Shown here piece by piece: positions 1-8,154 of a stretch of 59,417 bases of DNA (its first letter is position 1; every line of letters begins with the position of its first letter). Both the position numbers and the translations under genes were made by a program. The notes below the pieces were generated by a model, which saw only the letters and a list, made by a program, of their open reading frames with translations, did no database searches and was not told where the DNA came from. Where the stretch lies: assembly GCA_028279185.1 (NCBI GenBank), contig JANQSS010000105.1, positions 1 to 59,417 on the forward strand. Direction: 5' to 3'. This stretch comes from Saprospiraceae bacterium. GTDB lineage: Bacteria; Bacteroidota; Bacteroidia; Chitinophagales; Saprospiraceae.

Positions 1-46
1 CAGTCTTCTCAGGGTAATTAGGATATAAAAAAGGAGGAGAAGAGGC

Positions 47-499
47 ATGTTAATTAGATTAAAAGCATTCATTGCAGAGAACTTTTGGTCCCATGAAAAA
101 CGAACTGTGCATATCCTCACTGTTGCTAAAAAATTAATTGAGCAGCTTAAACATTTAAAGCCAGATATTATGACCGCAATTACTCCTAGCGGGCAGCTAG
201 TACTTATGAGAGAAGAGAAAAATACCTTTAATTTTCAAGTGATAGCGATAATAGAATTAAAAAGAGCTGCTTATGAAGCTCAGGTTATATTTAACAGTCT
301 TAACGATTTATCCTCTCTAACTAACAAAATAGATTACATAGTTAGAGATATTATTGAAGGAGAAGTCGGAGTACAAAGTATAGAGTTAGCGTATAGCCCT
401 CAGCAATACGTAATTCTTATGGGACCTGCTGCAATTAAATATATGGAACAACTTAAACCGAATTTATCGGTCGTCAAGAATCTAGAAAATTTAAATTAA
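47..499 (+). CDS. Hypothetical protein
   Basis: Unrecognised 150-residue protein. The start follows a strong AGGAGG ribosome site about 10 bases upstream. No signal peptide or membrane segment is visible; it is mixed alpha/beta in character with a lysine-rich N-terminus. It is followed 8 bases later by the ClpP-like gene, so the two are probably co-transcribed. No function is proposed. Confidence 0.75.
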   Translation: MLIRLKAFIAENFWSHEKRTVHILTVAKKLIEQLKHLKPDIMTAITPSGQLVLMREEKNTFNFQVIAIIELKRAAYEAQVIFNSLNDLSSLTNKIDYIVRDIIEGEVGVQSIELAYSPQQYVILMGPAAIKYMEQLKPNLSVVKNLENLN

Positions 500-507
500 G
501 AAATGAG

Positions 508-1518
508 ATGGACATGATAAAGAGAATTTTAAAAGTTTTATTAATAAGTATTTTGTCATTAGCTTTATCTGTGGTTGGGACTATTTATTTTGTCAAGCAA
601 AGCTATTTGCATAAAGACGTGCCTAGTCAGATAAAATCTAATTATGATGAGACTATTATAATCGACGGTATAATATTTGATAACAGGTTTAGGCGAATCT
701 TCGGAGAAGCTGAGTTAGATAGATTTAGAGAAATGTATGGACAAAAGAAATTCGTTCATATGCCTGCAAAAACTCAACAATTAATTAAGTTAGTAAAAGA
801 TGGACATGATGAAATTTTAATTAAACTTAATTCAGGCGGAGGCTTGATGGATGTTGGCATGGATTTTGTTTATGCCATAAGGGGAGCCCAACAGCGCGGT
901 GTAACAGTTACCTGTGTTGTCGATAATCACGCTATGTCTATGGCTCTTATTATATTTAGCGAATGTGACAATAGGTATGCTACGTTTGGAAGTAAGATAA
1001 TGTGGCACAGCATAGCTATGCAAGGTCTATTCAGGATAAATGTTTTCAATGCTAGTGAATTATTTAACTATATGCTTGCGAAGAATGAAGAAGTGTGGGC
1101 CAACACTAGAATTCATTTCCTTCCCTGGTACTTCGTTGAACATTTCAAGAACGAAACCGTCCTAAATGTAAGTGAGATTGAGCAGGAAGGTATAGCTTAT
1201 CTTCGTGTAATTAACTCCTTGGAAGTCACTAACATCCCTAAGCCGGTTATTAAGAAGACCAAGAAAAAGAAATTTATTAAACCAATAATAAAATATGACC
1301 CAAAACTAGGGGATTATGTCGTTATTATTAAAGGATTAGTACGTGGATTTAAAGGAACTATTGTTGATGGAGAGTTAGATGGAAGTGTAGTCATATTGAA
1401 AATGGACAAACTCAAGGCAAGAATTAAATTAACCAAAGACTATATACGGCCAACTATAAAAGGTAAGTTTAAAGATAATAAAGTAAAAAAGGAAACTAGG
1501 AATGAGCAAGAAATCTAA
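508..1518 (+). CDS. Membrane-anchored ClpP-like serine protease homologue with C-terminal KOW domain
   Basis: Three parts can be seen. Residues 7-29 are a hydrophobic signal anchor. Residues about 100-200 match the ClpP/crotonase fold: an oxyanion-type SGGG at 109-112, candidate nucleophile Ser144 in AMSMA, and His167 in MWHS, 23 residues later, close to the spacing in ClpP. A clear acidic third catalytic residue is not obvious. After a lysine-rich linker (about 250-262), residues about 268-318 carry a KOW-like segment (GDYVVIIKG..GFKGTIV), as in NusG and ribosomal proteins. Such folds make membrane or self-compartmentalised proteases; KOW domains bind RNA or ribosomal partners. The fusion is unusual. 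The stop overlaps the next gene by 17 bases. Role, perhaps cleaving host membrane proteins, is inference. Confidence 0.7.
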   Translation: MDMIKRILKVLLISILSLALSVVGTIYFVKQSYLHKDVPSQIKSNYDETIIIDGIIFDNRFRRIFGEAELDRFREMYGQKKFVHMPAKTQQLIKLVKDGHDEILIKLNSGGGLMDVGMDFVYAIRGAQQRGVTVTCVVDNHAMSMALIIFSECDNRYATFGSKIMWHSIAMQGLFRINVFNASELFNYMLAKNEEVWANTRIHFLPWYFVEHFKNETVLNVSEIEQEGIAYLRVINSLEVTNIPKPVIKKTKKKKFIKPIIKYDPKLGDYVVIIKGLVRGFKGTIVDGELDGSVVILKMDKLKARIKLTKDYIRPTIKGKFKDNKVKKETRNEQEI

Positions 1519-1768
1519 ACCTCTTAAGATTGAAATTGAAGTGCCCGATAGTAAGCATCTTCTTCATATTGCCAATGCTTATGGACTCGTGTGTCAGTAT
1601 AGAACTGTCAATAAGACACCGCACGAGAAAATGGAATACTGGTTGCTTCGTCTAGTGGTGGAAGGTTGTAATGCATTATATAATTTCCATAATCAACAGT
1701 TAATGGAACAACAAAAGAAAGCCGATGAAGATATAAATAAGATGTCGGAGGAAGGAGTTGATGAGTGA
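1502..1768 (+). CDS. Hypothetical protein with a 10-residue segment shared with the probable small terminase
   Basis: Unrecognised 88-residue protein; start preceded by AAGGA at good spacing and overlapping the previous stop. Residues 74-83 (ADEDINKMSE) recur in the protein at 53632-54228, and the DNA encoding them is identical over 26 bases. The C-terminus is strongly charged. It overlaps the next gene, whose ATG is at 1761. Confidence 0.65.
   Translation: MSKKSKPLKIEIEVPDSKHLLHIANAYGLVCQYRTVNKTPHEKMEYWLLRLVVEGCNALYNFHNQQLMEQQKKADEDINKMSEEGVDE
1721..1746 (+). repeat. Exact 26-bp dispersed repeat, copy 1
   Basis: Identical to the minus strand of 53777-53802. Both copies are read in the same codon phase, giving ADEDINKMS in two otherwise unlike proteins. 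Flanking bases differ at once on both sides. Confidence 0.9.
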
Positions 1769-2084
1769 TGAAGCAAAACGATTTAACACAGGAAAAGTTG
1801 ACCTTTCACTGTTGCCAGAAGTTGCCGCATATGAAGAGTGCAAGGTGTGGATGTTTGGGGAAAAGAAATATGGCCGCTCTAATTGGAAAAGATTATGGGG
1901 CACTAAGTCAGTTGAAGTCGCCACCGCAAGTTTACTCAGGCATGCAATGTCCCTCGCATCTGGTGAGTTATTGGACGGGGAGTCTGGACTTCCTCATGCG
2001 GCCCATATCAGATGTAACGCGGCGATGATACTAGAATATATGGCACAAGAGAACATGATAGAACCTATGGTATATAAAAAATGA
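1761..2084 (+). CDS. dATP/dGTP diphosphohydrolase N-terminal-type protein (DUF5664)
   Basis: The 107-residue protein follows the DUF5664 pattern: KVDLSLLP near the N-terminus, GEKKYGRSNW in the middle, then SLLRHAM, GELLDGESGLPHAAH and a final AAMILEYM helix. This family is linked to hydrolysis of dATP/dGTP and includes MazG-related enzymes of phages with altered purine pools. An upstream in-frame TTG exists, but ATG 1761 sits correctly behind GGAAGGAG. No PurZ (adenylosuccinate-synthetase-like) gene was seen, so it more likely sanitises or biases the dNTP pool for the nearby polymerase than makes 2-aminoadenine DNA. That role is inference. Confidence 0.7.
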   Translation: MSDEAKRFNTGKVDLSLLPEVAAYEECKVWMFGEKKYGRSNWKRLWGTKSVEVATASLLRHAMSLASGELLDGESGLPHAAHIRCNAAMILEYMAQENMIEPMVYKK

Positions 2085-2284
2085 TAGATGTAAATGACCC
2101 TAAAGATTTAATTATTATGGCGGCAGAAATGTTGAATTGGAGAATTGCTATACCGGCGGAAGATGAAGATGGCAATATACACGGACTGATAATAGGGACT
2201 CAGACCTTTATAGAGGAAGAGGCTCTTGACGTTACTCGGTTCGATATTATGGTGAGTGGGAGCGAGGGAAAGGAGAAAATATAA
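2081..2284 (+). CDS. Hypothetical acidic protein
   Basis: Unrecognised 67-residue protein, acidic, without membrane segment or metal motif. Start and stop overlap both neighbours (ATGA-type junctions), which supports translation as part of the diphosphohydrolase-nuclease operon. Confidence 0.6.
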   Translation: MIDVNDPKDLIIMAAEMLNWRIAIPAEDEDGNIHGLIIGTQTFIEEEALDVTRFDIMVSGSEGKEKI

Positions 2285-3381
2285 TGATTAAAGAATTGTT
2301 CGAGAGGGGTATTAGCAAACAAATTGAGGCGGGAAATGCAAGAGAAGCGGAGAAAGTTGGATACCTTCGCGCAGGTAATACTGGGATGGTTATGGAGAAT
2401 GGGGATATAGTAGGTTCTTGTGCGGCTACGACTTACCTTCGTATGCTTGGGATTAATGGCAAGCCAGTCGATGCCAATAAAGAGTTGATGTTTGCAGGTG
2501 GAAGATTGAATGAAGACCATTGGTTATCTGTACTTAAAACTTCGTATAATGGGCCGATATTATGTGAAGAAGACATTGCCACGTCGTGGGAAACCGAACA
2601 AGGGATTAAGGTAACTGGCCGACCTGATATTGTTTTATGTTCTGGAACAATTGAGGAAAAAACAGGATTAGACGCAGGAAATAATTTAGTTTCTGCACTA
2701 AGTAAAGATATAAAGCCAGTGTGTATGATTGAGCTTAAGCAGATAATGAGTGTGAACTCTGGATATAACGTATTAATTAAACGCGAACCTCAACTTAAGC
2801 ATTTAATGCAGGCGGCCCATTATATGTGGCAGTTAGATTGTCCGGGCGAATTGTGGTACACGAATAGGAATAATCTAGACATGCCCGCTTGGATGGAATT
2901 CCGTGAGTTCCCGAAACCTGGACAAGCCGGGTCGGAGTCCCTTGGTTATAGATATTATAGATTGGGAGATATAAACCCGAGAACTGGCAAACCGAAGAAG
3001 CATCAAATAACAGAGGCCGAATACTATTCAGGTCAGCATAAGAAAACTTTTGCAACCGCTAGTAAAATTACTCCATTTGTTCAGGGATTTAAATTATCTT
3101 TAGAAAATGGAACCCTGTATTACCAGGATGCTAGTAACGAGAGGGCCCCATGGATACAAAGCATTGTTACGGTAGATAGAATTAAGCGTTTTTATAATTT
3201 TGTCGGTGAATTAGAGCAGTACGGTAAAGTTCCTCGTGAGGCTCTTAACCTAACTCCTACAGGAGATAAAATGGGATGGTCATTTGGACAGTATTCGGAG
3301 TTAAAACATCTAGACCCGTGCCATACGGCCGGAAAGAAACTAGATAGTTGGGTAAAACAAGTTAAAGATTTCTATAAATAA
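2284..3381 (+). CDS. PD-(D/E)XK nuclease, Cas4/RecB-like
   Basis: The 365-residue protein shows the nuclease core in order: an N-terminal cysteine in GSCAAT (Cys46), GRPD with Asp115, MIELK with Glu150 and Lys152, and a motif-IV helix QLKHLMQAAHY (170-180). These residues bind the metal that cleaves DNA in Cas4, AddB and RecB nucleases. A full set of four iron-sulfur cysteines is not visible. Position just upstream of the polymerase suggests DNA end processing in replication or recombination, as for other phage exonucleases. Ribosome site AAAGGAG precedes the ATG. Confidence 0.8.
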   Translation: MIKELFERGISKQIEAGNAREAEKVGYLRAGNTGMVMENGDIVGSCAATTYLRMLGINGKPVDANKELMFAGGRLNEDHWLSVLKTSYNGPILCEEDIATSWETEQGIKVTGRPDIVLCSGTIEEKTGLDAGNNLVSALSKDIKPVCMIELKQIMSVNSGYNVLIKREPQLKHLMQAAHYMWQLDCPGELWYTNRNNLDMPAWMEFREFPKPGQAGSESLGYRYYRLGDINPRTGKPKKHQITEAEYYSGQHKKTFATASKITPFVQGFKLSLENGTLYYQDASNERAPWIQSIVTVDRIKRFYNFVGELEQYGKVPREALNLTPTGDKMGWSFGQYSELKHLDPCHTAGKKLDSWVKQVKDFYK

Positions 3382-3454
3382 GACGATATATTACTTATAA
3401 CGTGGTAGGTCCACGATATACTACAGTTGCTAACTTTAAACGAAGGAGAAAATT

Positions 3455-3724
3455 ATGGCAACAGCAACTAGGTCGAATTATGGCGGGGCACGTAACTCAA
3501 CAAAGCAAGGCATGGTTAATAAGGGTACTGGGACTACGCATTACGCTTATAGATTAGAGCGAGATGCCGAAGGAAATGTTACTGGTAAAGAGTTTATCAA
3601 TAATCTTCAGATTTTTGAGAACGAAGGTCAGTATGGTAAGTACCTGAAGATGCGTGTCACGGGACCGATTCCTAACGATGACTTGTTTATTGCCAAGAAA
3701 CGTGACAAGTCTGCCAGTGCTTAA
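3455..3724 (+). CDS. Hypothetical protein between nuclease and polymerase
   Basis: 89 residues, starting 9 bases after GAAGGAG. The N-terminus is basic and rich in Ser, Thr and Gly; the middle (NLQIFENEGQYGKYLKMRV) looks like beta strands of a small OB- or SH3-like domain. A single-strand DNA-binding role fits the neighbourhood but the family was not recognised. Confidence 0.65.
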   Translation: MATATRSNYGGARNSTKQGMVNKGTGTTHYAYRLERDAEGNVTGKEFINNLQIFENEGQYGKYLKMRVTGPIPNDDLFIAKKRDKSASA

Positions 3725-3725
3725 T

Positions 3726-3860
3726 CTAGTGGCCACAGGGATTGGCCCCGACCTGAGCGGAGATAGCCTACGACCACACTAGTTAATGGCCCGGCCCGTA
3801 GGGATTCCCCCCCTCTCATACTCTCTAATCAATGGAGTATAATATTGATTAACTTTTTCT
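3726..3860 (+). other. Structured intergenic RNA candidate upstream of DNA polymerase
   Basis: This gap is GC-rich in its first 85 bases, unlike its neighbours. Helices visible on the plus strand: GGCC 3731-3734 with GGCC 3744-3747; CTAGTG 3726-3731 with CACTAG 3777-3782; and CCTACG 3767-3772 with CGTAGG 3797-3802. The last two interleave, so together they would form a pseudoknot. Further on, TAATCAAT and ATTGATTA (about 3827-3852) form an 8-bp stem followed by five T residues, a weak terminator-like hairpin. It may tune readthrough or stability of the polymerase message; function is inference. Confidence 0.45.
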
Positions 3861-3895
3861 AGACATTAACCTAACATAAGAAGGAGGTTTAGTAA

Positions 3896-6298
3896 ATGTT
3901 CGGCGGATATAAAACTTATTGGGATTCAAAAGAGAAACTCGAACAGAAACGTCGTCGAACTAGAGGTAAGCTTTCCTATCAAGATTCTTCTGATAAAATC
4001 ATTTCAATTAAATCTCACGATTCTTCCACTGGAATCACTACCAGTCATGACATGCGGCTGGCAGTGGTCTCGCCCACCACTTCTTATATGCCTACCAAAA
4101 AAGATGTAGCTATCTATGAATATTTATACTCTATAGGAGTTATGTCGAGAGCACTCAGTCAGCTAAATGGAATTATCGCTGTAGATATTGAGACTAAGGG
4201 AACGCAAGCTGCAAGTTCGGAGTGTGAAATTGTAGGCATTGGAATTGCCGATAGTCGTAATATATTTTACATCGACTTTGCAACGAACGGCAAAGAAGTT
4301 AATCAATTTGTACTTAACTTCTTGGCCGAGTACGACCAGGGCATGGTTGGTCATAACGTGTTCTTTGACTCTGCATTCTTGCAACGAGACTCCGGACGTT
4401 GGTTGAAGTGGACACACGATACCTACGGACTGTATAAGCAACTCGCTACAGAAGGATACCCAGGTCAGAAATGGGGACTAAAAGATGCGCAGATACATTT
4501 GCTTAACTGGGATTCAAAAGGAGATGTTGAACTAGATAAATGGTTGGTTAAGAATAATCATATTGCTGATGTCAAGAAGGAAGAGAAACCAGGGTATGTA
4601 CATGTTGAGAATTATGAAGATAAGGGAGAGCGCTGGTGTAAGCCTCGTAAGTCTGAAATGTGGAGAGCTCCGGCCCAAATCCTAGGATTTTACTGTGGAC
4701 TAGATGCAGCTTCTACGTGGCAATTGTTACACGAAGTATTTCTTCCTTCAATCAATAACCAGCCTTGGGCTGATTCATTTAACTCTTATCATGAAATGTT
4801 TATTGAGAACGTAAGACTGATGGTAGCTCAACAATTATCGGGAATTACCATAGATAGTGATATGCTCAAGTCTCATCATGCTTATTTACATACAAGTATA
4901 GATAGTCATTTAAACGAGTTTTTGAATCATCATGAAGTTCGGCCGTTTGCTACGGAATATAATAATAAAATCATTTCCGAACTTAAGGAGAAGGAACCAA
5001 TAAAGTATAAAAAGAAAAAGAAAGTTGGTAAAGAGCCGGCTCGATACAAAAAGGACGGAGGCGAAAGCCTAGCTTGGAAAAATTGGTATATTCGAAAACA
5101 GGAAATTGAGAATACAGAGCCAGAACTTACTTCGCATTGGAAGGCATGGGAAGCAAAACTCCGAGAAGCCGAGAAAACGGACCATCTAAATCCTAGTAGT
5201 TCCGCGCAAATGCAGTGGTTATTTTATGAGAAGCTAGGGAATGAGGTTCTTATTTATACAGATAACGGTACTCCCTCCACAGGAGCTAAAGCCTTACCTG
5301 GTTTTGGAGAGGTAGGACAGCTACTTAAGAAGCAGAAAGATGATGTAAAGGAGGAAGGATATGTTAAAGCGTGTTTGGAACACCTTATTAATGGTAGGCT
5401 ACACCCTCAGTTTCGTATGCCTGGCACACTTACTTGCAGACTTGCTGGTAGCGGCGGGCTTAATCTTCAGCAGATTCCGAAGTCTAGGAAATATCTTGAA
5501 TGCTGGAAGCCTGCGCCTGGCAGAGCATGGATTGACTGTGACCACACATCTTTGGAACAAGTCGTCCTCGCTGAGTTATCACGGGACGCTAGTTTATGGA
5601 AAATATACGGTCCGGGTGCAAGAGAGAATGATATTTATTTGTTTAATGGCAGTCAACTTCCTGTCATTGGCGACAAGATACGCGAATCAGGATACGACCC
5701 AGATAATCCGACTCCGGATTCAATTCAGAGGACTAAGAAATCATGCAAGAAAGAACGTGGAATTAGCAAAGTAATAACTCTCGGAAGTAGTTATGGAATG
5801 GGATGGAATAAATTGCAACTAACTTTGAAATTACAGGGTATTAATGTTTCAGCCAATGAAGCTAAGGAGATGGTACGAAGTTACTGGAATATTTATTCGG
5901 GCGTAAAAGACTACGAGAAGTTCCTGCTAGAGGAATATAAACGAAATAATGGATGGGTGTTAAATGGAATAGGACGTCCTGTTGCGGTCGCGAACGATTA
6001 TTTAAAGGACATAGTGAATAGAGTTGTTCAGTCAACCGGTCATGATATTCACATGCAATATATCATCATATGTGAGCAGTTACTTTCTGAAGCAGGTATT
6101 AAAGTTGATGGAATTGTATGGGATTTTCATGACCAATCTATAGTAGAGTGTGCGGAAGAAGATAAAGATAAAGTTTACGAGATAATCGGTCGAAAAGCTT
6201 ATCAAGTACTTAACGAGGAGTACTTAAAGGGAGAGATAAAGCTAAAGGGTGACCCACAACATATAAAAACTATGGCCGATGCCAAGTGTGGAGACTAA
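3896..6298 (+). CDS. polA: Family-A DNA polymerase with 3'-5' exonuclease domain
   Basis: Replicative polymerase of 800 residues, lacking a 5'-3' exonuclease domain. Proofreading domain: ExoI Asp97/Glu99 in AVDIET, ExoII HNVFFD (153-158), ExoIII Tyr266/Asp270 in YCGLD. Polymerase domain: motif A with Asp549 and Glu554, motif B with Arg621, Lys625, Leu629 and Tyr633, motif C FHDQ with Asp746. Leu629 sits at the position of E. coli Phe762, where virus polymerases carry Phe, Tyr or Leu; Leu has been associated with slower or temperate replication. A roughly 90-residue N-terminal extension precedes ExoI. A very strong AAGGAGG site precedes the ATG. No primase or replicative helicase was found nearby. 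Confidence 0.95.
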   Translation: MFGGYKTYWDSKEKLEQKRRRTRGKLSYQDSSDKIISIKSHDSSTGITTSHDMRLAVVSPTTSYMPTKKDVAIYEYLYSIGVMSRALSQLNGIIAVDIETKGTQAASSECEIVGIGIADSRNIFYIDFATNGKEVNQFVLNFLAEYDQGMVGHNVFFDSAFLQRDSGRWLKWTHDTYGLYKQLATEGYPGQKWGLKDAQIHLLNWDSKGDVELDKWLVKNNHIADVKKEEKPGYVHVENYEDKGERWCKPRKSEMWRAPAQILGFYCGLDAASTWQLLHEVFLPSINNQPWADSFNSYHEMFIENVRLMVAQQLSGITIDSDMLKSHHAYLHTSIDSHLNEFLNHHEVRPFATEYNNKIISELKEKEPIKYKKKKKVGKEPARYKKDGGESLAWKNWYIRKQEIENTEPELTSHWKAWEAKLREAEKTDHLNPSSSAQMQWLFYEKLGNEVLIYTDNGTPSTGAKALPGFGEVGQLLKKQKDDVKEEGYVKACLEHLINGRLHPQFRMPGTLTCRLAGSGGLNLQQIPKSRKYLECWKPAPGRAWIDCDHTSLEQVVLAELSRDASLWKIYGPGARENDIYLFNGSQLPVIGDKIRESGYDPDNPTPDSIQRTKKSCKKERGISKVITLGSSYGMGWNKLQLTLKLQGINVSANEAKEMVRSYWNIYSGVKDYEKFLLEEYKRNNGWVLNGIGRPVAVANDYLKDIVNRVVQSTGHDIHMQYIIICEQLLSEAGIKVDGIVWDFHDQSIVECAEEDKDKVYEIIGRKAYQVLNEEYLKGEIKLKGDPQHIKTMADAKCGD

Positions 6299-6303
6299 TA
6301 TAA

Positions 6304-6540
6304 ATGAAAATGACTTGGATAAAACTTATGATTAATGATGGGGAATATTTTATAGAGTGCAAAAACCCCAACAAAGACCACTGGGCTGTGACTCGTGGAG
6401 GAGCCGTATTGAATAATGATGATTTAGAATTTGAATATGAGCCTATCCCTAGCGCCCGAACTAACGATTTTATTGGTAGAACTAGATTTAATTTAGAAGA
6501 GGCTAAAGCCCTTTTGCAGAGGTATATAGATGGACAATAA
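6304..6540 (+). CDS. Hypothetical protein
   Basis: Unrecognised acidic 78-residue protein starting 5 bases after the polymerase stop and overlapping the next gene by 11 bases, so probably part of the same message. Confidence 0.6.
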   Translation: MKMTWIKLMINDGEYFIECKNPNKDHWAVTRGGAVLNNDDLEFEYEPIPSARTNDFIGRTRFNLEEAKALLQRYIDGQ

Positions 6541-6817
6541 ATTTAAATGCCCAGAGTGTGGACATCCTCAGTATTGTCCGTGTGATTCATGTAAGGTGCA
6601 TTTTCCTGCACCGGAAGGAGTTAAGTACTGGGAATGGCAATCTAATGAAGAATCTATTGCTTGTGGTAATTGCGGGGTTATTAAGCATGTGGATGAGTGG
6701 ATGGACCTATCTGTGGAGTACTATGAAAATATCCGAGCTCGAAAATTAATAGAGATGGAGAGTAATGATGTTGAAGCAAAGTTATCATCTGTTCAAGTTA
6801 GCGATAGTAGCAAATAA
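6530..6817 (+). CDS. Zinc-ribbon protein
   Basis: The 95-residue protein has cysteine pairs CPEC (8-11), CPCDSC (17-22) and CGNC (45-48), enough to bind one or two zinc ions. The C-terminal third is a charged helix. Nucleic-acid binding is usual for such ribbons but not shown. The 3' end overlaps the SbmA-like gene by 53 bases. Confidence 0.65.
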   Translation: MDNKFKCPECGHPQYCPCDSCKVHFPAPEGVKYWEWQSNEESIACGNCGVIKHVDEWMDLSVEYYENIRARKLIEMESNDVEAKLSSVQVSDSSK

Positions 6818-7643
6818 AAAACCCGTACTACTGAATTTTAGCATTGCAGTTTTTCTTGAAGTGACTTCAGTTGGCTTATTGTATTGGTTAAATAAACAAT
6901 ACGGAACGTTGTATCAGGCCATACAACAGTACGATACGACGGGCATATGGCATAGCATTAATATGTTTACCATTCTTGCCATGATTCTAGTAATTGTAAA
7001 TGGATATCTTGGGTATTTCATAGCTAAGCTTGCCTTCGATATTCGCACCGGTCTAACTAGATTCTTTCTTAATCTTGACCGTCTTCCGGCCCATGACAAT
7101 ATTGAGCAGAGAGTACAAGAGGATTTAAAACGATTTGGTGAAAGTGCCTGTGAATTCTGGTTTGCTGTACTGAAGAGCATGCTATACCTCCCTGTCTTTC
7201 TTGGTGTTATTGTTACATTAACAGAGTGGTATGTCGGGTTGCTAGTGTTTGCAGCGGTAGCTGTAGGTACGTGGTTAACTAAATTAGTCGCTAATAGACT
7301 TGTTAAAGAACAAGCTATTCAAGAAAATAATGAAGCTAACTTTAGAAAAGACCTAACCCTAGATAACTATGAGATTATTTCTGTCAAGTTCTTTACCATT
7401 AATAAAATATTTAAATACCTATCTTTCACTCAATCAGGCCTAGGACAAGCATTCGCTCTTCTTCCTTTTATTCTTTTAATGCCGCTTTACATTAGTAAAG
7501 CAATTACGATGGGTGCCTTCTTTCAGGCGGTTAATGCATTAGGAAAAATTATTGATAGCTTAAGCATACTGATAGATAGCCGACAAGTAATAGTACAGAT
7601 AGAAACGTGCTTACATCGGTTACGTTTTTTAACGGAGAAATGA
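6765..7643 (+). CDS. SbmA/BacA-family inner-membrane peptide transporter homologue
   Basis: A 292-residue polytopic membrane protein. Around residues 108-150 it has EQRVQEDLKRFGES followed by hydrophobic helices ending in LPVFLGVIVTL, lining up with the AQRVQEDTMRFA...LPVLVTL region of E. coli SbmA. Later NEANFRKDL and the C-terminal LHRLRFLTEK also match SbmA's layout. SbmA imports microcins and proline-rich peptides using the proton gradient and has no ATPase domain; none is present here. At 292 against about 406 residues it lacks N-terminal helices and a central insert. ATG 6765 lies behind AGATGGAGAG and overlaps the zinc-ribbon gene. A phage copy might change peptide or metabolite uptake in the infected cell, which is inference. 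Confidence 0.75.
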   Translation: MMLKQSYHLFKLAIVANKKPVLLNFSIAVFLEVTSVGLLYWLNKQYGTLYQAIQQYDTTGIWHSINMFTILAMILVIVNGYLGYFIAKLAFDIRTGLTRFFLNLDRLPAHDNIEQRVQEDLKRFGESACEFWFAVLKSMLYLPVFLGVIVTLTEWYVGLLVFAAVAVGTWLTKLVANRLVKEQAIQENNEANFRKDLTLDNYEIISVKFFTINKIFKYLSFTQSGLGQAFALLPFILLMPLYISKAITMGAFFQAVNALGKIIDSLSILIDSRQVIVQIETCLHRLRFLTEK

Positions 7644-7647
7644 AATA

Positions 7648-8154
7648 ATGGCCGGGAAGAAAAGTAAAACATATGAGGCAATAGCGCAATGTTATAGGGA
7701 AATCCTAGAAGGTACGATGCTCGCAATTGACCCGAGTACGGGCAGTAAGTCTAGTCGTCCGGGCTTTGCATTATATAAGGCAGGGGAATTAGTAGAGAGT
7801 GGGGAAATAGCGGTAGACCTTAAGGCCAATCGTTCTAAACGTCTATATGAAATAGCCGAGACGGTTAGAAGCGAATTTCCTACGCCCGATGTGCTGGTGG
7901 TTGAATACATTCCGCCGGTTACGTATCGTGGCTCGGATGTGAAAATGAATGGGGTGTCCTTAATGGCTCTTCAGAAAGCTATAGGAGCGATTATCGGCGC
8001 TAATCCGGTTGAGCATTTACTAGAAATCCCGGCCTCGGCCTGGAGAAAATATAGACCAACTCAGTATGTAAAGACAGATGAGTGGGACGCTATCTGTCTA
8101 GGAATATGTGCTGTCGAAACTGCTAAAAATGTACAGAAGGATAAAGAAAAATGA
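7648..8154 (+). CDS. RuvC-like Holliday-junction resolvase
   Basis: RNase-H-fold nuclease of 168 residues. Acidic residues match RuvC: Asp28 in LAIDPSTG, Glu86 in LVVEYIPP, and Asp144/Asp147 in KTDEWDAI at the C-terminus. Such enzymes cut branched DNA before packaging or during recombination. The start follows GGAG at about 10 bases; the stop overlaps the next ATG by 4 bases. Confidence 0.75.
   Translation: MAGKKSKTYEAIAQCYREILEGTMLAIDPSTGSKSSRPGFALYKAGELVESGEIAVDLKANRSKRLYEIAETVRSEFPTPDVLVVEYIPPVTYRGSDVKMNGVSLMALQKAIGAIIGANPVEHLLEIPASAWRKYRPTQYVKTDEWDAICLGICAVETAKNVQKDKEK

Noticed and set aside
3829-3855. Rho-independent terminator before the polymerase
   Set aside because: The 8-bp stem is all A/T with a 10-base loop; too weak to call, and the polymerase would need its own promoter, which was not found.
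5361-5774. 137-codon ORF in another frame of the polymerase gene
   Set aside because: It overlaps conserved polymerase motifs A and B; hydrophobicity is a by-product of frame shift.
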